Origin: Globisporangium splendens
Taxonomy: Eukaryota; Oomycota; Peronosporomycetes; Pythiales; Pythiaceae
Length of the DNA stretch: 64,000 bases
Direction: 5' to 3'
Assembly: GCA_006386115.1 (NCBI GenBank)
Contig: VFIW01000022.1
Coordinates: forward strand, 62,001 to 126,000
The translations under genes and the position numbers were made by a program. Under the pieces are notes generated by a model, which was not told the origin of the DNA, made no database searches, and saw only the letters and a program-made list of their open reading frames with translations. Position 1 is the stretch's first letter. Each line of letters opens with the position of its first letter. This document shows, piece after piece, positions 12,131 to 24,513 of this stretch.

Positions 12131-14694
12131 ATGCAGTCCTCCAACGTCCCTATGCCCAGGTGCGTGACGTCACTTCCGTCTTTCTTGTCCTATTTGCATG
12201 CTACGGTTGACTTTCTTCCGGTTTTGACTTGGATGGACGACGATGCAGACCGTCCCCCAAACGGACACACTCGTGCGCCGGACTGGATGATCTTGACGAC
12301 ATGCTGCGCGGCATCGACCCTCACGCAGCGCATTCGCATTCACAGTCTTCACATCAGCAGCAACACCGAAAGCGCCACCACAGCGCAGGCACGATCCACC
12401 CGCATGCTTCCACCACCAATGCCATGACGGTCTCACCTGGACGCTTTCGAAGAGGCAGCAACCAGTTCACATTGAGAGAGGCGTCGCCAGCATTCCCAGA
12501 GCTGTCTTCGAGTGGCATCAGTGCATCCAGGCGACCTGATTTGCCTCAATACGGCGGAGACACGACGCCACTAGGTACGTCTTAGCCAAGCTGACGTATT
12601 TTTTGATATGATGGCCGATATCTGAGCTCTTCTGTGTCGCTTACCTGGACAGCAAGCACCAATCCTCATCCGTTTGTCTGCGATCATGAAGCGACAGTCT
12701 CAGATGGTGGCGGTGGCGATAGTAACAGTAATAGTAACAACAGCAACCAATTGTCCCCGAGCGCTGTCGAAGTCCGAGGCAGGGGCTACAATCCGTCGAT
12801 GAAGAGCTTTTTCCAGCCGCCAGAGCACGAACGACAGCCACACGATGCGTCGACACCACGAGAAGAGTACCTTGTCCACGCGTTTGGCTCTTGTGCGATG
12901 CGCAATAACGCGAGTGAGGACCTAAGCCACAATTATCAACTTCAGCGTCCTGCTAATACTGCTAATACAGGCCAAGCCGCGCTTCCACTTCTGCATTACG
13001 AGGAGAACATCGAGACAAAGCCATCGTGGACGAGCCGACGAGACATAGCATTCCAGCAGCAGCAGCCACCACCTCAACAGCAGCATCGATCCTGGAGCCA
13101 TTTTGCCCATGATAGCAGTCGAGGTGCCTCCGCAGAAACCAAAGTTAATCCAATTGTCGAGACAGCGAGACCTCCACACAGTCAGCACACAGCGCCACTG
13201 TTGCTTTCTCAGGAACCATTTCCAGTCCACAATGATCATTCAGACACGTCGAATCAGCAGCAGCCACAGTTTCAGCAGCAAAATCAAGATTCGTTGGCGC
13301 CATCCCCACGCCATCACCATATGAACACATCGGTGACACCGACTTCGAGCAAGTGGCTGCGTGAAGAAGACGAGCGACTTCGCGATGCGGTCGCGCGCTT
13401 CGGCGGCAAAAGTTGGAAGCTCATCGCCGAGTCGCTCGGGAATGGCCGCACCGACGTGCAGTGTCTCCATCGCTGGAACAAGGTGCTCAAGCCAGGGCTG
13501 ATCAAAGGACCGTGGACGCCTGAGGAAGACACGATTTTGCTCGGGCTCATCGCACGCTATGGTGTCGGCAAGATCCGCTGGTGCGACATCGCGCTCCATC
13601 TTCCCGGTCGCATCGGCAAGCAGTGCCGCGAGCGCTGGTGCAACCATTTGGACGCCAACATCCGTAAAGGCCAGTGGACTCCAGAAGAAGACGAGACGGT
13701 GTTCCGCTGGCAGCAAAAGCTCGGCAACAAGTGGAGCGAGATCGCGAAATTGCTCCCGGGACGAACGGAGAACGCCGTGAAGAACAGGTACAACTCGGCG
13801 GCGCGCCGAAAATGGCTCATGATGAATCAGGCGTCGGCAACTCAGCAGCAACAGCAACCGCGACGTCGTGAAGAGCAAACTCTGGTACCACAAACTGAGT
13901 CTTTTTCGGGGATGAGTCAGCAACAGCAACAACGAAGTTCGTTTGCGCATGAGGGCGGTGCGATGGCTCGAGACCCAGCGATGACGACAACGACATTGGA
14001 GCCGCATGCCACCGCGAATTTCCATCATGGCTCCTTGTCCCAGCAGCAGCCGCACACGAGCGTAGACGTTCACCAACGCATGGAGCAGCCTGTAGTGCCG
14101 TTCTCCCCCATGCCACGACAATTTCTCCCTCCGGTAGACCGACCCGTTCACGACACGTACGATAGACCATTGGCCGAAGCTCCAGCCCCACTGATGCCAC
14201 AGCGAATGCCATCGCAGCACGTGGCTCGTTCTGGTATTGGAATTGTTGGTGCCCCGCAGAATTACACGCTTGGGCAGCTCTTGGAATCAGGAAACGATGG
14301 AGCTGCTCCAGTTGCTGCTATGACAGCGTTCCAGCACCACCAACCGCAGGTAGCCAACTCGCTGGTGTTGCTTCTATCTTCGCCGCACGAAAGCGTCAAG
14401 CAGCAGCATTTCATGACGCACGCAGAACAGAACGCGGCTCCCGAAGTCGAATTTGATGGTGACAATGGTGGTGAAAGTATGAACAGCAATCAAGCAGATG
14501 CCGGTGCGCCGTCGGAACGCGACGTCATTTTCAAGGAAGAGGAGAGAAACTTGGCGCTTTCTCCATTGCAGCAGACACAGCAGCACGTTCTTCCGTCTGG
14601 CAATAGCAATCAGGACACTGTCGTGATGGACGACCACATGAGCAAGTTCCTCGACAGCGTTGCACTGGAGCTAGACGACGAGATCATGGAGTGA
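12131..14694 (+). CDS. R1R2R3-type MYB transcription factor
   Basis: Three exons (12131-12159, 12249-12574, 12653-14694) encode about 798 residues. Three tandem MYB repeats lie at about 13350-13810. R1 has [20 protein letters not shown]2 has [20 protein letters not shown], and R3 has [20 protein letters not shown] followed by [13 protein letters not shown]. The regularly spaced Trp residues are kept, although R3 has F in place of its first helix Trp, as is common. Flanking regions are long and rich in Q, H, S and P, typical of activation or disordered segments. Three-repeat MYBs bind AACNG-like sites and regulate cell cycle or development; in oomycetes several are induced during sporulation (family knowledge). 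The targets of this one are unknown. Confidence 0.95.
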
Positions 14695-14957
14695 GGCAGA
14701 CGATCCCACTCAAACGACAAGAACAAGCCCAAAGCACGCACCTATTGCCCTTGATTTCTTGCATTCTTCTTCCTAGTCCAACGACAATTTTTCAGAATTA
14801 AGCAAACGCTTCGCCGGGTCAACACAGACCCAGCTAAACAAAAACAAGTAAATGAAAAACAGGCAGGTTAATTAATTGCTTCACGACCCACAACTTCGGT
14901 TCTCTTCTTCATTTTCCTCGTTTGTAGCCTTGCGACTGCATGCTTCAAGGTGAAGCA

Positions 14958-17142
14958 TTACAGCGCTGTTGGCGCCTGCTGCTCGGTCTCTGGCTCGGGT
15001 TCCTGTCGTTGCAGCACGATGCTGTGGACAGCATTCAGTCGTTTCTCGAGTCCATTCTGGCCGCCAAACAGGAAAACGCGGTTGTCGGCGTCAACCACAG
15101 CACGATGACCCACACGACCGGGGAGATTCACCGCGGTGTTGTCTTCGCTGTCGCCACTGACCTTGTCCTGGTTCGTCACGACAACGGATTCCCAGTCCCA
15201 CGTGTCCGTGTTCAGTATGAACGCATCATCAAAGACGCTCGTGGCCACGGCCTCATCTTCGCGCTGTGGGTCCCACCCGCCAAAGATGAGGATCTTGGAG
15301 CCCTTGATGAGCGTCGCTGAGTGTCCTGTCCGCGCCTGCGGTGGTGTGCCGACGACGCACGGGTGGAACCACGTCCACGTATCGCTGTTTGCCTTCTTCT
15401 TGAGCACGTGAACTGAGTTGAAGCTCTTCTTGGCGTCGTTGCCGCCAAAGTACACGATGCTGTCGCCAACAGCGACGGCGCTGTGGTACGTCCGCGCACT
15501 CGGCGGCTTGCCATCGATCTTCACGGTCTTCCAATGCCACGTGTCTACAACAAAGTAGAAAGCAGATAGTTAGCACAAAACAGCGACGTTTCCTATTTCT
15601 CAAGCGGCAAAGTCCCATGGACGCATACCGCTATCTAAGACGTGAACTGAGCTCTGGCGATTGCGTCCGCGACTGCCTCCGAACACAACAATGTCGTTGC
15701 CCACGACCGTGCACGTGTGGCCACTTCGCGCCATGGGCGTCACGCCACTCACGGCCGGCGGGTACCACAAGAAACACTCGGTGTCGAGCACCATGATGTC
15801 CGAGAGCACGTCCAACTGGTTGCCACCCATGAACCGCTCGCCACCGAACACCAGCAGCAGGTTCTTGGACTCGAGGAATACTGCATCGTGCCACGCACGC
15901 GGGATGCCCTCGCAGTTCAGCGGACGGGACCATTCCTGTTTCTTCAGGTCGTACACGTGGAGATCGCCCAACGTCGCCTCGTCGTCGTCTGCGCCACCGT
16001 ACACAACCACGCGGCTGTCGGAGATTTTCGTGACGGAGTCCCCCCATCGCTCGGCCGGGACCGTCCCCTTGACCTCCACTGCTTCCCAGTGCGCTTTGAC
16101 TGCAAAGAGATGGAATCCATACGTTGAATACTCGTCCGCCATTTACCAGTTTCAATAGAGAAGGGCATACAAGCGTACCTGGTTTCTTGGCGGCGGATGA
16201 CGCCTGAGCTGCCTTCTTGGCAGCCTCCTTACCGCCTGAAGCACTCGAATTCTCCTGGCTCTTTGGTGCTCGTCCGTGCTTCTTGGTCGACTCTAGCGTG
16301 GCTTTTCTCAAAGACGGTTGCACTTTGCTCGGGTCTGGCGAGTGCAGCGTCGTCTGCACCGTTGCCGTGCTTTTCTTCTTCACAGTCGTGATAGTAGCAG
16401 ACTTGGAAGGCGTCCTCATGCGCACAGGAGCCTCCTTTTTGATAGCTTTCGAGGCGCCAGAGGAAGAGATTGTCTCCGCGTCCTGAGCTGATGCACCGGA
16501 GGATGACACGATCGAGTCTGCCTCTTCCTCGCTCTTTGTGGACGAATTCTGCGACGCGGTATTTTCCAATTGCGCCAGCAGCATGGATTGCTCCACGTCG
16601 TTCAGGAAGTTGGGTCGCAACCGTTTGGTCAAGAGCTCCGACGCGCTGCCATCCGAGTCGTCGTCATCATCCTCATCAAAATCGCGCTTCTTGGAATTCG
16701 TGGATTTAGGGTCGACGATCGACGAGACGATACTGCTGGTAGACGGCGCAACCGCGGACGTTAATGCAGCGCTGACTGCTGCGGTAGTTGGCGGTGGCAC
16801 CGTTGGGGCTACGAAAAAGCGTCCATACGCATCATTTAACGGCATCAGGACGACGTGAGCACTGCATTTCTGCAGATAAAAAGCGAGACGAGTATGTATA
16901 ATGGCGCGTACCACTTTTTGAGAGCACCACTTCGCCCGTGAAGTTGCTGCATTGGATCGTGAGCGTGCCTGCTTTGAACGCAAACTGGATGCCCGCCAGA
17001 CTCGTGGGGATGTCCACCTCCACGCCTGCTCATGCATGGCCACACACCACAATTAGACACCAACACAAGCACACACACACACGTACACGTATATGCACAC
17101 AGCAAAAGCAGGCGACGCACCTTCGTAGGACAACAGCGGCAT
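14958..17142 (-). CDS. Kelch-repeat protein with acidic Ser/Lys-rich N-terminal region
   Basis: On the minus strand the start is taken at 17142 (MPLLSYEG), followed by a short exon (GVEVDIPTSLAGIQFAFKAG) and a long exon (about 16855-16180). The long exon has a DEDDDDDSDG acidic run and S/K-rich stretches with several KK and KKK clusters that may be nuclear signals. The last two exons (about 16112-15630 and 15545-14958) encode about six kelch blades, each with a VVVYGG, LLVFGG, IVVFGG, IVYFGG, ILIFGG or VFLFGG strand. This predicts a beta-propeller for protein binding. Both downstream splice joins are in phase. The join between exons 2 and 3 near 16910-16870 does not give a clean frame with standard sites, so the N-terminal model is provisional. 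No specific partner can be named. Confidence 0.82.
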
Positions 17143-17359
17143 CGTTAGCTCGCTCGCTCTCGTTCGCAAAATGCTCAATTGAGCTCCTCGACCGTCGTCC
17201 TTCCCGCCAAAAAGACAAAAATGGCGCCACCCAGTCAAATTAGAGAGGGAAATGCTGTCATGACACTCATACTCAGATTATCACATTGACAGAATCAGAC
17301 TCAGAGTCCAACAAGCAAAGACAAGAGCTCCAAAACAAACACAAAAAGAGAGAGAAAAG

Positions 17360-18234
17360 ATGAGCGTGAATGTGGCGCTGCATGAGAGCGTGGTGCCGTA
17401 CCTCGTGTCGCCCTACGAGAACTTCTTCTTCATGATCCAGCACGTGAAGCTCACGGTGGAGAGCGGCAAGTACGTGTGTGTGGCGTTGGCTGGCTGCCGT
17501 GAGCTAAGCCTGCGGTCAGGGTAATGCGTTGCTGTGCACAGCAAACTGATGAGAGCGTGCTGTGATATAAATGTGTAATTTATGTGTGCAGTGGTTATCC
17601 AGGACAAGGCGGCTGCTTCTATGGCCATGAAGGTCGCTGTTATGTGTCGCAGTACCGGATCGTGTTCGTCTCGGACACGACCGAGTACACTGCGTACAAA
17701 TCGTTCTCGCTGCCGTTCTACTGCATCCGCGATTGGAAGTTCCACATCAGCTTTCTTGGTGCGTACCTATATCTACACAAGTATAGCATTGAGTCGTTAG
17801 CTTTGGTCTGCAATGGCAACTTGGCTAATCACATCTCGGTTATTTGTGTTGTCTTTAGGCGCCAAGTCGTGGAGAGGGCACGTGAACCCAGTCCCCGGTG
17901 GAGGGCTAGTTGGCATTGGCACATTCACCCTCGACTTCCTAGTAAGTAGCTATACACGTTGCAAATCTATGGCTGCAACCATATGCACCTATTACCACTT
18001 GCACTTAGTTCTCACGCTTTTCGCTTTGGTATGTAGAGCTTTGGCTTTGACGAGTTCCGCAACCACATCGACCCACTTCTGGAGAGCTCGCGAGCCGTGC
18101 ACCGCCAGTTCAACGAGCTCAGCACGCCGTCGGTACTGATGGTGCCGGCCAAGATCATCAACCCGCAGGAGCGCAACCGCAAGATCGCGTACGTATCTCC
18201 ACAGGACCCCATGACGCTCTTCATCGAGTCCTGA
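17360..18234 (+). CDS. WBP2-like GRAM/PH-fold protein
   Basis: Four exons (17360-17469, 17592-17758, 17859-17941, 18037-18234) give 185 residues with all phases consistent. The landmarks match the WW-domain-binding protein 2 (WBP2) GRAM domain: GCFYGHEGRCYVSQYRIVFV, then SFSLPFYCIRDW, then HVNPVPGGGLVGIGTF and SFGFDEFRN. The fold is PH-like and is usually membrane- or coactivator-associated. Animal WBP2 has PPxY motifs that recruit WW proteins; none is seen in the short C-terminus here, so that function cannot be assumed. Confidence 0.85.
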
Positions 18235-18392
18235 AAAACCTGTATGTCTCTAATCTCCCTTATTTAATATTTTCTGCACTTGCTGATATATATCTTTGTA
18301 AGTTTATATATGCTACAACTTATGGTGCAATATGGACAGAGCCTACCGTGTTCTGTCATTTTGCATCGAAGGTTCTGGAACCGAATGACTTT

Positions 18393-18410
18393 GGTTCATT
18401 TCCACATTCG
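18393..18410 (+). promoter_or_regulatory. Oomycete-type initiator before the TPR-Aha1 gene
   Basis: The bases GGTTCATTTCCACATTCG, about 62-79 nt upstream of the start codon, closely match the described oomycete core promoter pattern GCTCATTYYNCAWTTT. Position and match support a transcription start here. This is a motif match only. Confidence 0.5.
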
Positions 18411-18471
18411 TAATTGGAGCCAATTGGTCTGCGCGCTGCTGCATTTCCGCAAGTGAAGAAGGATCGACACC

Positions 18472-19768
18472 ATGTTCAGCGGCGATGGACTCCCGTTCGG
18501 GCGCCACTCGGACGTGCTCAACGCCACCGCGTCGGACGACGAGAGCCTCGTGCGGCTCGTTGAGGAGCTCAAGCGCCGCGGCAACACGGCGTTCCAGCAG
18601 AAGGCGTTCGAGGAGGCCGAGGCGCTCTACTCCAAGGCGATCGAGGTGAACGGCAGCAACCCGCTGAAGAACCAGCACATCTTTTTCGCGAACCGCTCGG
18701 CGTCGCGCAACTCGATGGGCAAGACGCAGCTCGCGCTTGATGATGCTATTGCGTGTGTGGCGCTGGAGCCGACGTACGCGAAGGGACACTTCCGTCAAGC
18801 ACAGGCGCTGAGCAAGTTGAAGCGATACAAGGAGGCGCTCGCTGCGCTGACGGAAGCGCTGACGCTGGAGCCAGGCAACAAGTCGGTGCACACGCTGTTT
18901 GGACAGGTACATGAGCTCGCGATGAAGGAGGAAGAAGCACCTGCTGTGCCTTCGTCGCCGAAAAAAGTGACGCGCGTGGAGGTGGTCAAGGAAACGGCTT
19001 CATCTGCTGCCACGAAGACGACAACCAGCACATCGAGCGTCGAGAAGGTCGATGTGGATGACGAAGACATTGGCGGCACGGTGCGCGGCTACAAGAAGCT
19101 CGCGAACGGACGCGTGACGACGTTTTTCAACAACGAATTGACGGAAGAAGCGAGACAGCTGATCGGTGACATCGCACCAAAGAAGGTGGAGGATGCGACT
19201 GCCGTGCAGGTATGTTGTATATACATATATATTTCACTGGCTATGTGGCAGTTCGTTTACCTGACAGTGTATCTTTACTGATTATGTACACTAGATCAAG
19301 AGCGTCGAAGGTGGCTCGGCGTGGAACGTCGGCAACACGTTTGAAGAAAAGGACATGACAGTGTGGGCCAAGTCCAAGTTCGAGACGCTGTTCACAGGCG
19401 TCTCTGCGCCACTTCCCGCGAGCACTGGTGTCTCTGGCGTCGTCAACGCTGGTGCAATCTCGGATGTCACTGGCGACGCGTCGATCGCCGTCGTGCGTGG
19501 CGCCAAGCGGTACATTTTCGACTTCGCGTTCACGTTGAAGTGCACATTGCATCTGGATGGTGACGAGACAACCGAGGGCGAACTCAAGTTTCTGGACGTG
19601 AGCTCGGACTCGGACGGCGACTACGACGTCGAAGCCGTCGTGCCGAGCCGCTACCAGACAGCGGGGGGCAAGGCGCTGCACGCGGCGCTGTCGGCGCCAT
19701 TGTCGCCGTTCCGAGCAGCGTTGAAGGCGCAATTAGACCAGTTTGTGAAGGAGTACCACACGTTTTAA
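18472..19768 (+). CDS. TPR cochaperone fused to an Aha1 N-terminal domain
   Basis: Two exons (18472-19209 and 19295-19768) give 403 residues. Residues about 20-150 form a three-motif TPR domain (ELKRRGNTAFQQKAFEEAEALYSKAIEV, then ANRSASRNSMG, then AKGHFRQAQALSKLKRYKEAL), the layout used to bind the C-terminal EEVD of Hsp90 or Hsp70. A charged S/T linker follows, and then an Aha1_N domain (SAWNVGNTFEEKDMTVWAK to the C-terminus), the part of Aha1 that contacts the Hsp90 middle domain and stimulates ATPase activity. No AHSA1 C-terminal domain is present. The protein is therefore predicted to be an Hsp90 cochaperone with two separate Hsp90 contacts. Domain assignment is strong; the combined activity is inferred. 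Confidence 0.9.
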
Positions 19769-20084
19769 CTCGTTTGTTGAACCAGACCCGATATTTCACA
19801 ATTGCAACACATCTCGCAACTAGCAAGATGCGTTAAGAACTATATTTTGCGACGTGAACGCATCAGGTTAATATCTATTCGTTAAGAACTAGAACTGCCT
19901 CTAGTTTGACAGTACTGTATGCATTCTCATTAGAGCGCCCTTTCACGACTTGAGAGGCGAAATCAAACCGTTGGTCTTCAGAGGGCACACTCAGATCGCT
20001 CCATTCTCATCTGCGTGTGCGTGTGTGTGTGTGCGCGCACCTCCGATCAGAGAAGCCTCTGTGCATAGAGAACATACAGCAGCG
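19769..20084. other. Intergenic, no gene seen
   Basis: This holds the 3' end of the TPR-Aha1 gene and the promoter of the G-patch gene. A (GT)n tract at about 20015-20035 and a CGCTCCATTCTCATCTG segment near 19997 (a weak initiator match) are the only visible features. Confidence 0.35.
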
Positions 20085-20779
20085 ATGGCTCCGGGAGTGG
20101 ACACGACGAGTGGCGCTGCTGCCGATGCGCCGGTGGACGAGGGCCAGGTGATGGTCCAGATGGGCGGCATGCAGAACATGGCGTGGGCCGCCGACACGTC
20201 CAAGTTCGGCTACAAGATGCTCGTAAAGATGGGCTGGGCCGCCGGCAAGGGTGTGGGCAAAGACCTCCAGGGCCAGGCCACGCACGTGAAGATCGCGCGT
20301 CGCTCGGAGAACCTCGGCGTCGGGTGTAGTCTGAAGCAGGCCGAAGTGCAGGGCTGGTCGAGCACCGCGACGAGCTTCGCCGACGTGCTCAAGACGCTCA
20401 ACAAGAAATACGGAGGTATGTGTAAATGTGTTAATGAATGCAGCTTAACGCGTTTGAGGCAGTCATACTGATGTGTTATCGTTGATGCGTGTTTGTGTAT
20501 CAATCAGACAAAAGCGATAGCGGCTCGGAGTCGGATGCGTCGTCGTCGTCGGTGAAGAAGAAGAAAAAGGAGAAGAAGAGCAAGAAGGAGAAGAAGGCGA
20601 AAAAGGCCAAGAAGCAGGCCAAGCGCGACAAGAAGGTGAAGGAAGAGGCGAAGAAGACGACGATCTCGCGCCGCATCGTGTACCACAAGCGGCTCCGCAA
20701 CAAGAACGCCAAGGGGTATGCGGCCGAAGACATGGCAGGCATCCTTGGTCTCGCCGCGTCTACAACCCAGGCCGAATAA
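20085..20779 (+). CDS. G-patch protein with Lys-rich tail (PINX1-like)
   Basis: Two exons (20085-20415, 20508-20779) give 200 residues. The G-patch motif starts near residue 40: KFGYKMLVKMGWAAGKGVGKDLQG, with the spaced glycines and aromatic residues of the family. The second exon begins with a DKSDSGSESDASSSS acidic/Ser stretch, likely casein kinase 2 sites, followed by a long KKKKKEKKSKKEKK-type basic run. This layout resembles PINX1/Gno1 and related nucleolar G-patch proteins that activate DEAH-box helicases in ribosome or splicing work. Assignment to PINX1 rather than another G-patch family is tentative. The neighbouring downstream gene is also of nucleolar type. Confidence 0.85.
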
Positions 20780-21161
20780 AGTGCCTACCTCCGTGCTCTA
20801 CGCCTGCATGCGCACATGTGAGTGGACTACACTATTTAGAAAGGTTATACGTAAATGTACATCTATGAGGTATAAACTGCTTCCCTCCTCCTCCACAGCA
20901 TTTCCATATCGGCTTCATGATGCTGCATTGTGAATGGTGGTTCTGGCAGAACCTTCCATATCGCATACCCTCTCTATCCGATGCGACTTCAACTCCCACC
21001 ATCAGAACCAGAAGCTGCTCAAAATGCTACCTTCATAAACTGATATATGTGCTCGCTGGTGGCGAGAACCACCAATTCTATCCACTCACTTGTGTCTCTT
21101 GGTGCTCCGATACAAAACGCATATACACACAGAGCCCATTACGAGAAGAGAGACAAGCGCG
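20780..21161. other. Intergenic, no gene seen
   Basis: This 382-bp gap lies between two + strand genes. No ORF with meaningful content or RNA fold is recognised. Confidence 0.35.
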
Positions 21162-24100
21162 ATGTCGTCGAGTGTATTTGTGCGCAACCTGCCGTACGGC
21201 ATCACGCAGGAGGAGCTCGAGCAGGTGTTCAGCGACATCGGGCCCGTCAAGAAGGTCGATGTGATCAAGGACAAGGGCAAGAAGAAGAGCGACATGCTCA
21301 CGCGCGGCTTCGCGTTTGTCAAATTGTACGTGATGCACAATGCGCTGCTGCTATTGCGCTTATTGGTACTGGTGTGTGTGGCTTAACTGATGCGCGCTTT
21401 TGCTGTTGTTGTGACGTATAGCGCGATTGAAAATGATGCCGTGTACGCTGTGGAGAAGCTCAATGGGCACGAACTGCAGGGCCGTCGTATGCGTCTTGGT
21501 ATGTATAAGCCACATAAGTCACGAAACTGTATTGGTCTGTACTGTGCGTATCTGACAACATGTATTTTGTGCGTGTGTGTTTGTGTAGAAATTGCGCGTG
21601 AAAAGGGCAAGCGTCACGAGAACGCGTCCGCACAGCCGCGTCAACCACAGCAGCAGCAAAAGGAGGAAGAAGCCACACCTGTTGCAAAGACAGAAGCGGA
21701 GGAGTACATTCCGCTGGAAAACGAAGACGTGAAACCAAAGAAGGAGAAGAAGGAAAAGAAGTTCAAGAAGGAGGTTGCAGAAGTCAAGGAAGAAGAAAGT
21801 GTGAAGGCTGAAGACAAAGCTTCAAAGAAAGACAAGAAGGAGAAGAAGAAGAAGGACAAAAGGGTGGAGCAAGAAGCAGAACCGGAATCAGTGGAGGAAG
21901 TCAAACAGGAGGAGTCAAAGAAGAAGGCTGCTCCAGCATCTACACAGAAGACGCCCGCCGCTGTCGCGGACAAGCCCAATTTTGCTGCGGCGACTCCCAA
22001 GGTCAACGAGGATGGCCACGTGCAAAGCGAGCGAAATGCGCGCCGACGCATGCACCGTGAGTTCTTGCGCCAATTGCAGCAGCGCAAGAATGACGATGCC
22101 TCGGTAGAACAAAAATCCATCGTGATTTACGGACTCGGTGCCGAGGTCACGCAAAAGCACATTGCGAAAAAGGTCAAGAAGATCGGTATGGCCGTGAAGA
22201 TCGAACTTAAGGAGGAAGACAAGACCCAGAAGAAGTTTGCCGTCGTGCAGTTTGAGAAGCTCGCCAACGTTGACACGGCGATCAAGAAGCTGGACCACCA
22301 CATTTTTAAGGGTGCGATGCTTAAGGTGAAGTGTCTGGCCAGTGGCGCGAATGACGCCAAGGAAAACGAAGGCTTGCGCCTGATTGTACGTAACTTGGCA
22401 TTCCAGACGACCGATAGCGATTTGGAAAAGGCATTTGAAGTCCACGGTCCTCTTTTCGAAGCCCGTGTGGTGCGCATGCCAGTGGAAGACCTGGACAATG
22501 CGGCCCCTGACGCGGTCGGTCGTTCCCGTGGTTTCGGTTTTGTGCAATTCCGTGACATCAACGATGCCAGACAGGCGATCGAGAAGCTGAACGGTGTGAA
22601 GATTAAGGGCCGTGAAATGATTGTCGATTTTGCGCTCGCCAAGTCGAAATACCTAGAACAGCAGAAGGCGCAACAGGACATGCAAGTCAAACCTGACGAC
22701 GATGACGACGATGAAGACGTCGATGGTGAGGGTCACGACAACGAGCTGGAAATGGAGTCTGGTGACGAAGGATCAGACGACGGTGAAGGCACTGATGACG
22801 ACGAAGGAGAAGAAGACGACGAAGATGATGATAGCGACGACGAAGAGAAGCCCTCGCGTCCAAAGATGGACACGGAGGAGCAGCGATACCGCACGATTTT
22901 CATTCGTAACTTGTCGTTCCAGACGACGGAAGATGGTCTGAAGGCATTTTTCTCGACTTTCGGTGCTGTGGAGTACGCACGAATCGTGTACGACTACGGC
23001 TCGGGTCTGTCCAAGGGTGTCGCATTTGTTCGTTTCAAGGATAGCACTGTTGCTGACCGTGTCCTCGCGAGAGGACAGCTTGCCGCAGATCGCGAAGATC
23101 AAAAGAAGAACAAGAAGGGCAAGGCTAAGAAGGAGAACTTGTTCACATTGTCCGCTTTGGCCGATGGTGACGCGCTTATGCTGGATGGTCGCATGCTCTC
23201 TCTCACTCGCGCTGTTGGCAAGGAAGATGCCGACCGCCTCACGACGGAGAACAGCAACGAGCGCAAGAAGAAAGACAAGCGCAACATGTACTTGGCTTAC
23301 GAAGGCACGATCAACGTGAACAAGCTGTCGGACGAGGAATTGATGCTGCCAAAGATGGATATCGACAAGCGTCGCCGTGCGATTCGTGAAAAGAAAGAAA
23401 AGCTCAAGAACCCGATGTACTTTGTCTCGCCTGTGCGTCTCTCGGTGCGTAACATTAGCTCGTCAGTCGACGACAAGAAACTCAAGGAGATTTTCCGCGA
23501 TGGTGCCATCGCTGGTTTGCGTGAAAAGAATGTTGATCGTTCGGAAGTCAAGTTGGAATTGCTCCCAAAGAACGATGCGGTGCCAGTGAAGGTGAAGATG
23601 GCCAAGATTGTCCGTGATACCGAGACCGCCAAGGCCGGTAAGGAAGCGCGCTCCAGAGGGTACGGTTTCGTGGAGTTTGCGGAGCACACTCACGCCTTGG
23701 CTGCTCTTCGAAAGATCAACAACAACCCAGCATTCACGCATTATGCTGCGGGTGCCAAAACCGATAAAAAGGGAGGTGCCTTGGAGGAGAGCGAGAAGTC
23801 GCGTCTTATCGTCGAGTTTGCGCTTGAAAATCACGGCAAATTGAAGTTGCGCGAAAAGCGTAAGCAAGACGCTGAAAAGCGACGAGAAGAAGAGAAGGCG
23901 CTCCGGGAAGCTCAAGGAGAAGGTGCTGAGACGACTGTGGTTGAGAAAAAGTCCCGTGGACAACGTCAACGTGAGGCGAAGAAAGCACGCGCTTTGGAGA
24001 AGAGCGAAAAAGCCGTCGAAGGTGCCGACGGCGCCAAGGCTGTGAAGAAACCAAAGAAGGAGGTCATCGTCCCAAGCAAGGCTCCAAGCCAGAAGAGAAA

Positions 24101-24344
24101 ACGTACCGATGTCGATGAGGTCGCGTCGTCGCTCCCAAGTGGCAGCATGACTAAGGCCGAGAAGAAGAACAAGAAGGTCAAGACCGAGTCGCGCAGGGAC
24201 CGCAAGCAAGCGAAGGAGATCGAGCAGGAAGAATCGTTTGATGCGCTCGTGCGAAATTACAAGCGCGAGATTTTCGGCGAGAAGCCCGTCGCCGCGCGTA
24301 ATGACGATGCCCAGGAGCAACCCCGCGAGCGATGGTTTGATTAA
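21162..24344 (+). CDS. Multi-RRM nucleolar RNA-binding protein (RBM28/Nop4 or Rbm19/Mrd1 type)
   Basis: Three exons (21162-21325, 21422-21498, 21589-24344) give 998 residues. RRM1 is at the N-terminus (SVFVRNLPYGITQEELEQVF, with RGFAFVKF across the first splice). A charged linker with KKEKKEKK runs follows. A second RRM-like region begins at SIVIYGLGAEVTQKHIAKK. Two classical RRMs follow (LRLIVRNLAFQTTDSDLEKAF with RGFGFVQF, and RTIFIRNLSFQTTEDGLKAFF with KGVAFVRF), separated by a highly acidic DDDDDDEDVDGEG segment. A last RRM starts at RLSVRNISSSVDDKKLKEIF and contains RGYGFVEF. The C-terminal 200 residues are K/E rich. Such proteins work in the nucleolus in large- or small-subunit rRNA processing. 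The acidic spacers favour RBM28/Nop4, but five RRM-like units also fit Mrd1/Rbm19. Confidence 0.88.
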
Positions 24345-24513
24345 AATGCGTCCGCTGCAAGAGAAAAGGTGGACGACGACAGATTTTCGTAATAGATGCA
24401 CACAGATTGGATTAATAGCAGAGGAGAGGGAAAGTGAGGACGACGAGCGCGCTGCAGAGACACTCTCCAGGTAAATATAGGTTCGTAGTTCTCTCTTTAG
24501 CCATGACTTTGGC

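Noticed and set aside
13240..14220. 326-codon minus-strand ORF across the MYB gene
   Set aside because: It is antisense to strong MYB coding sequence and has no family resemblance; codon structure explains it.
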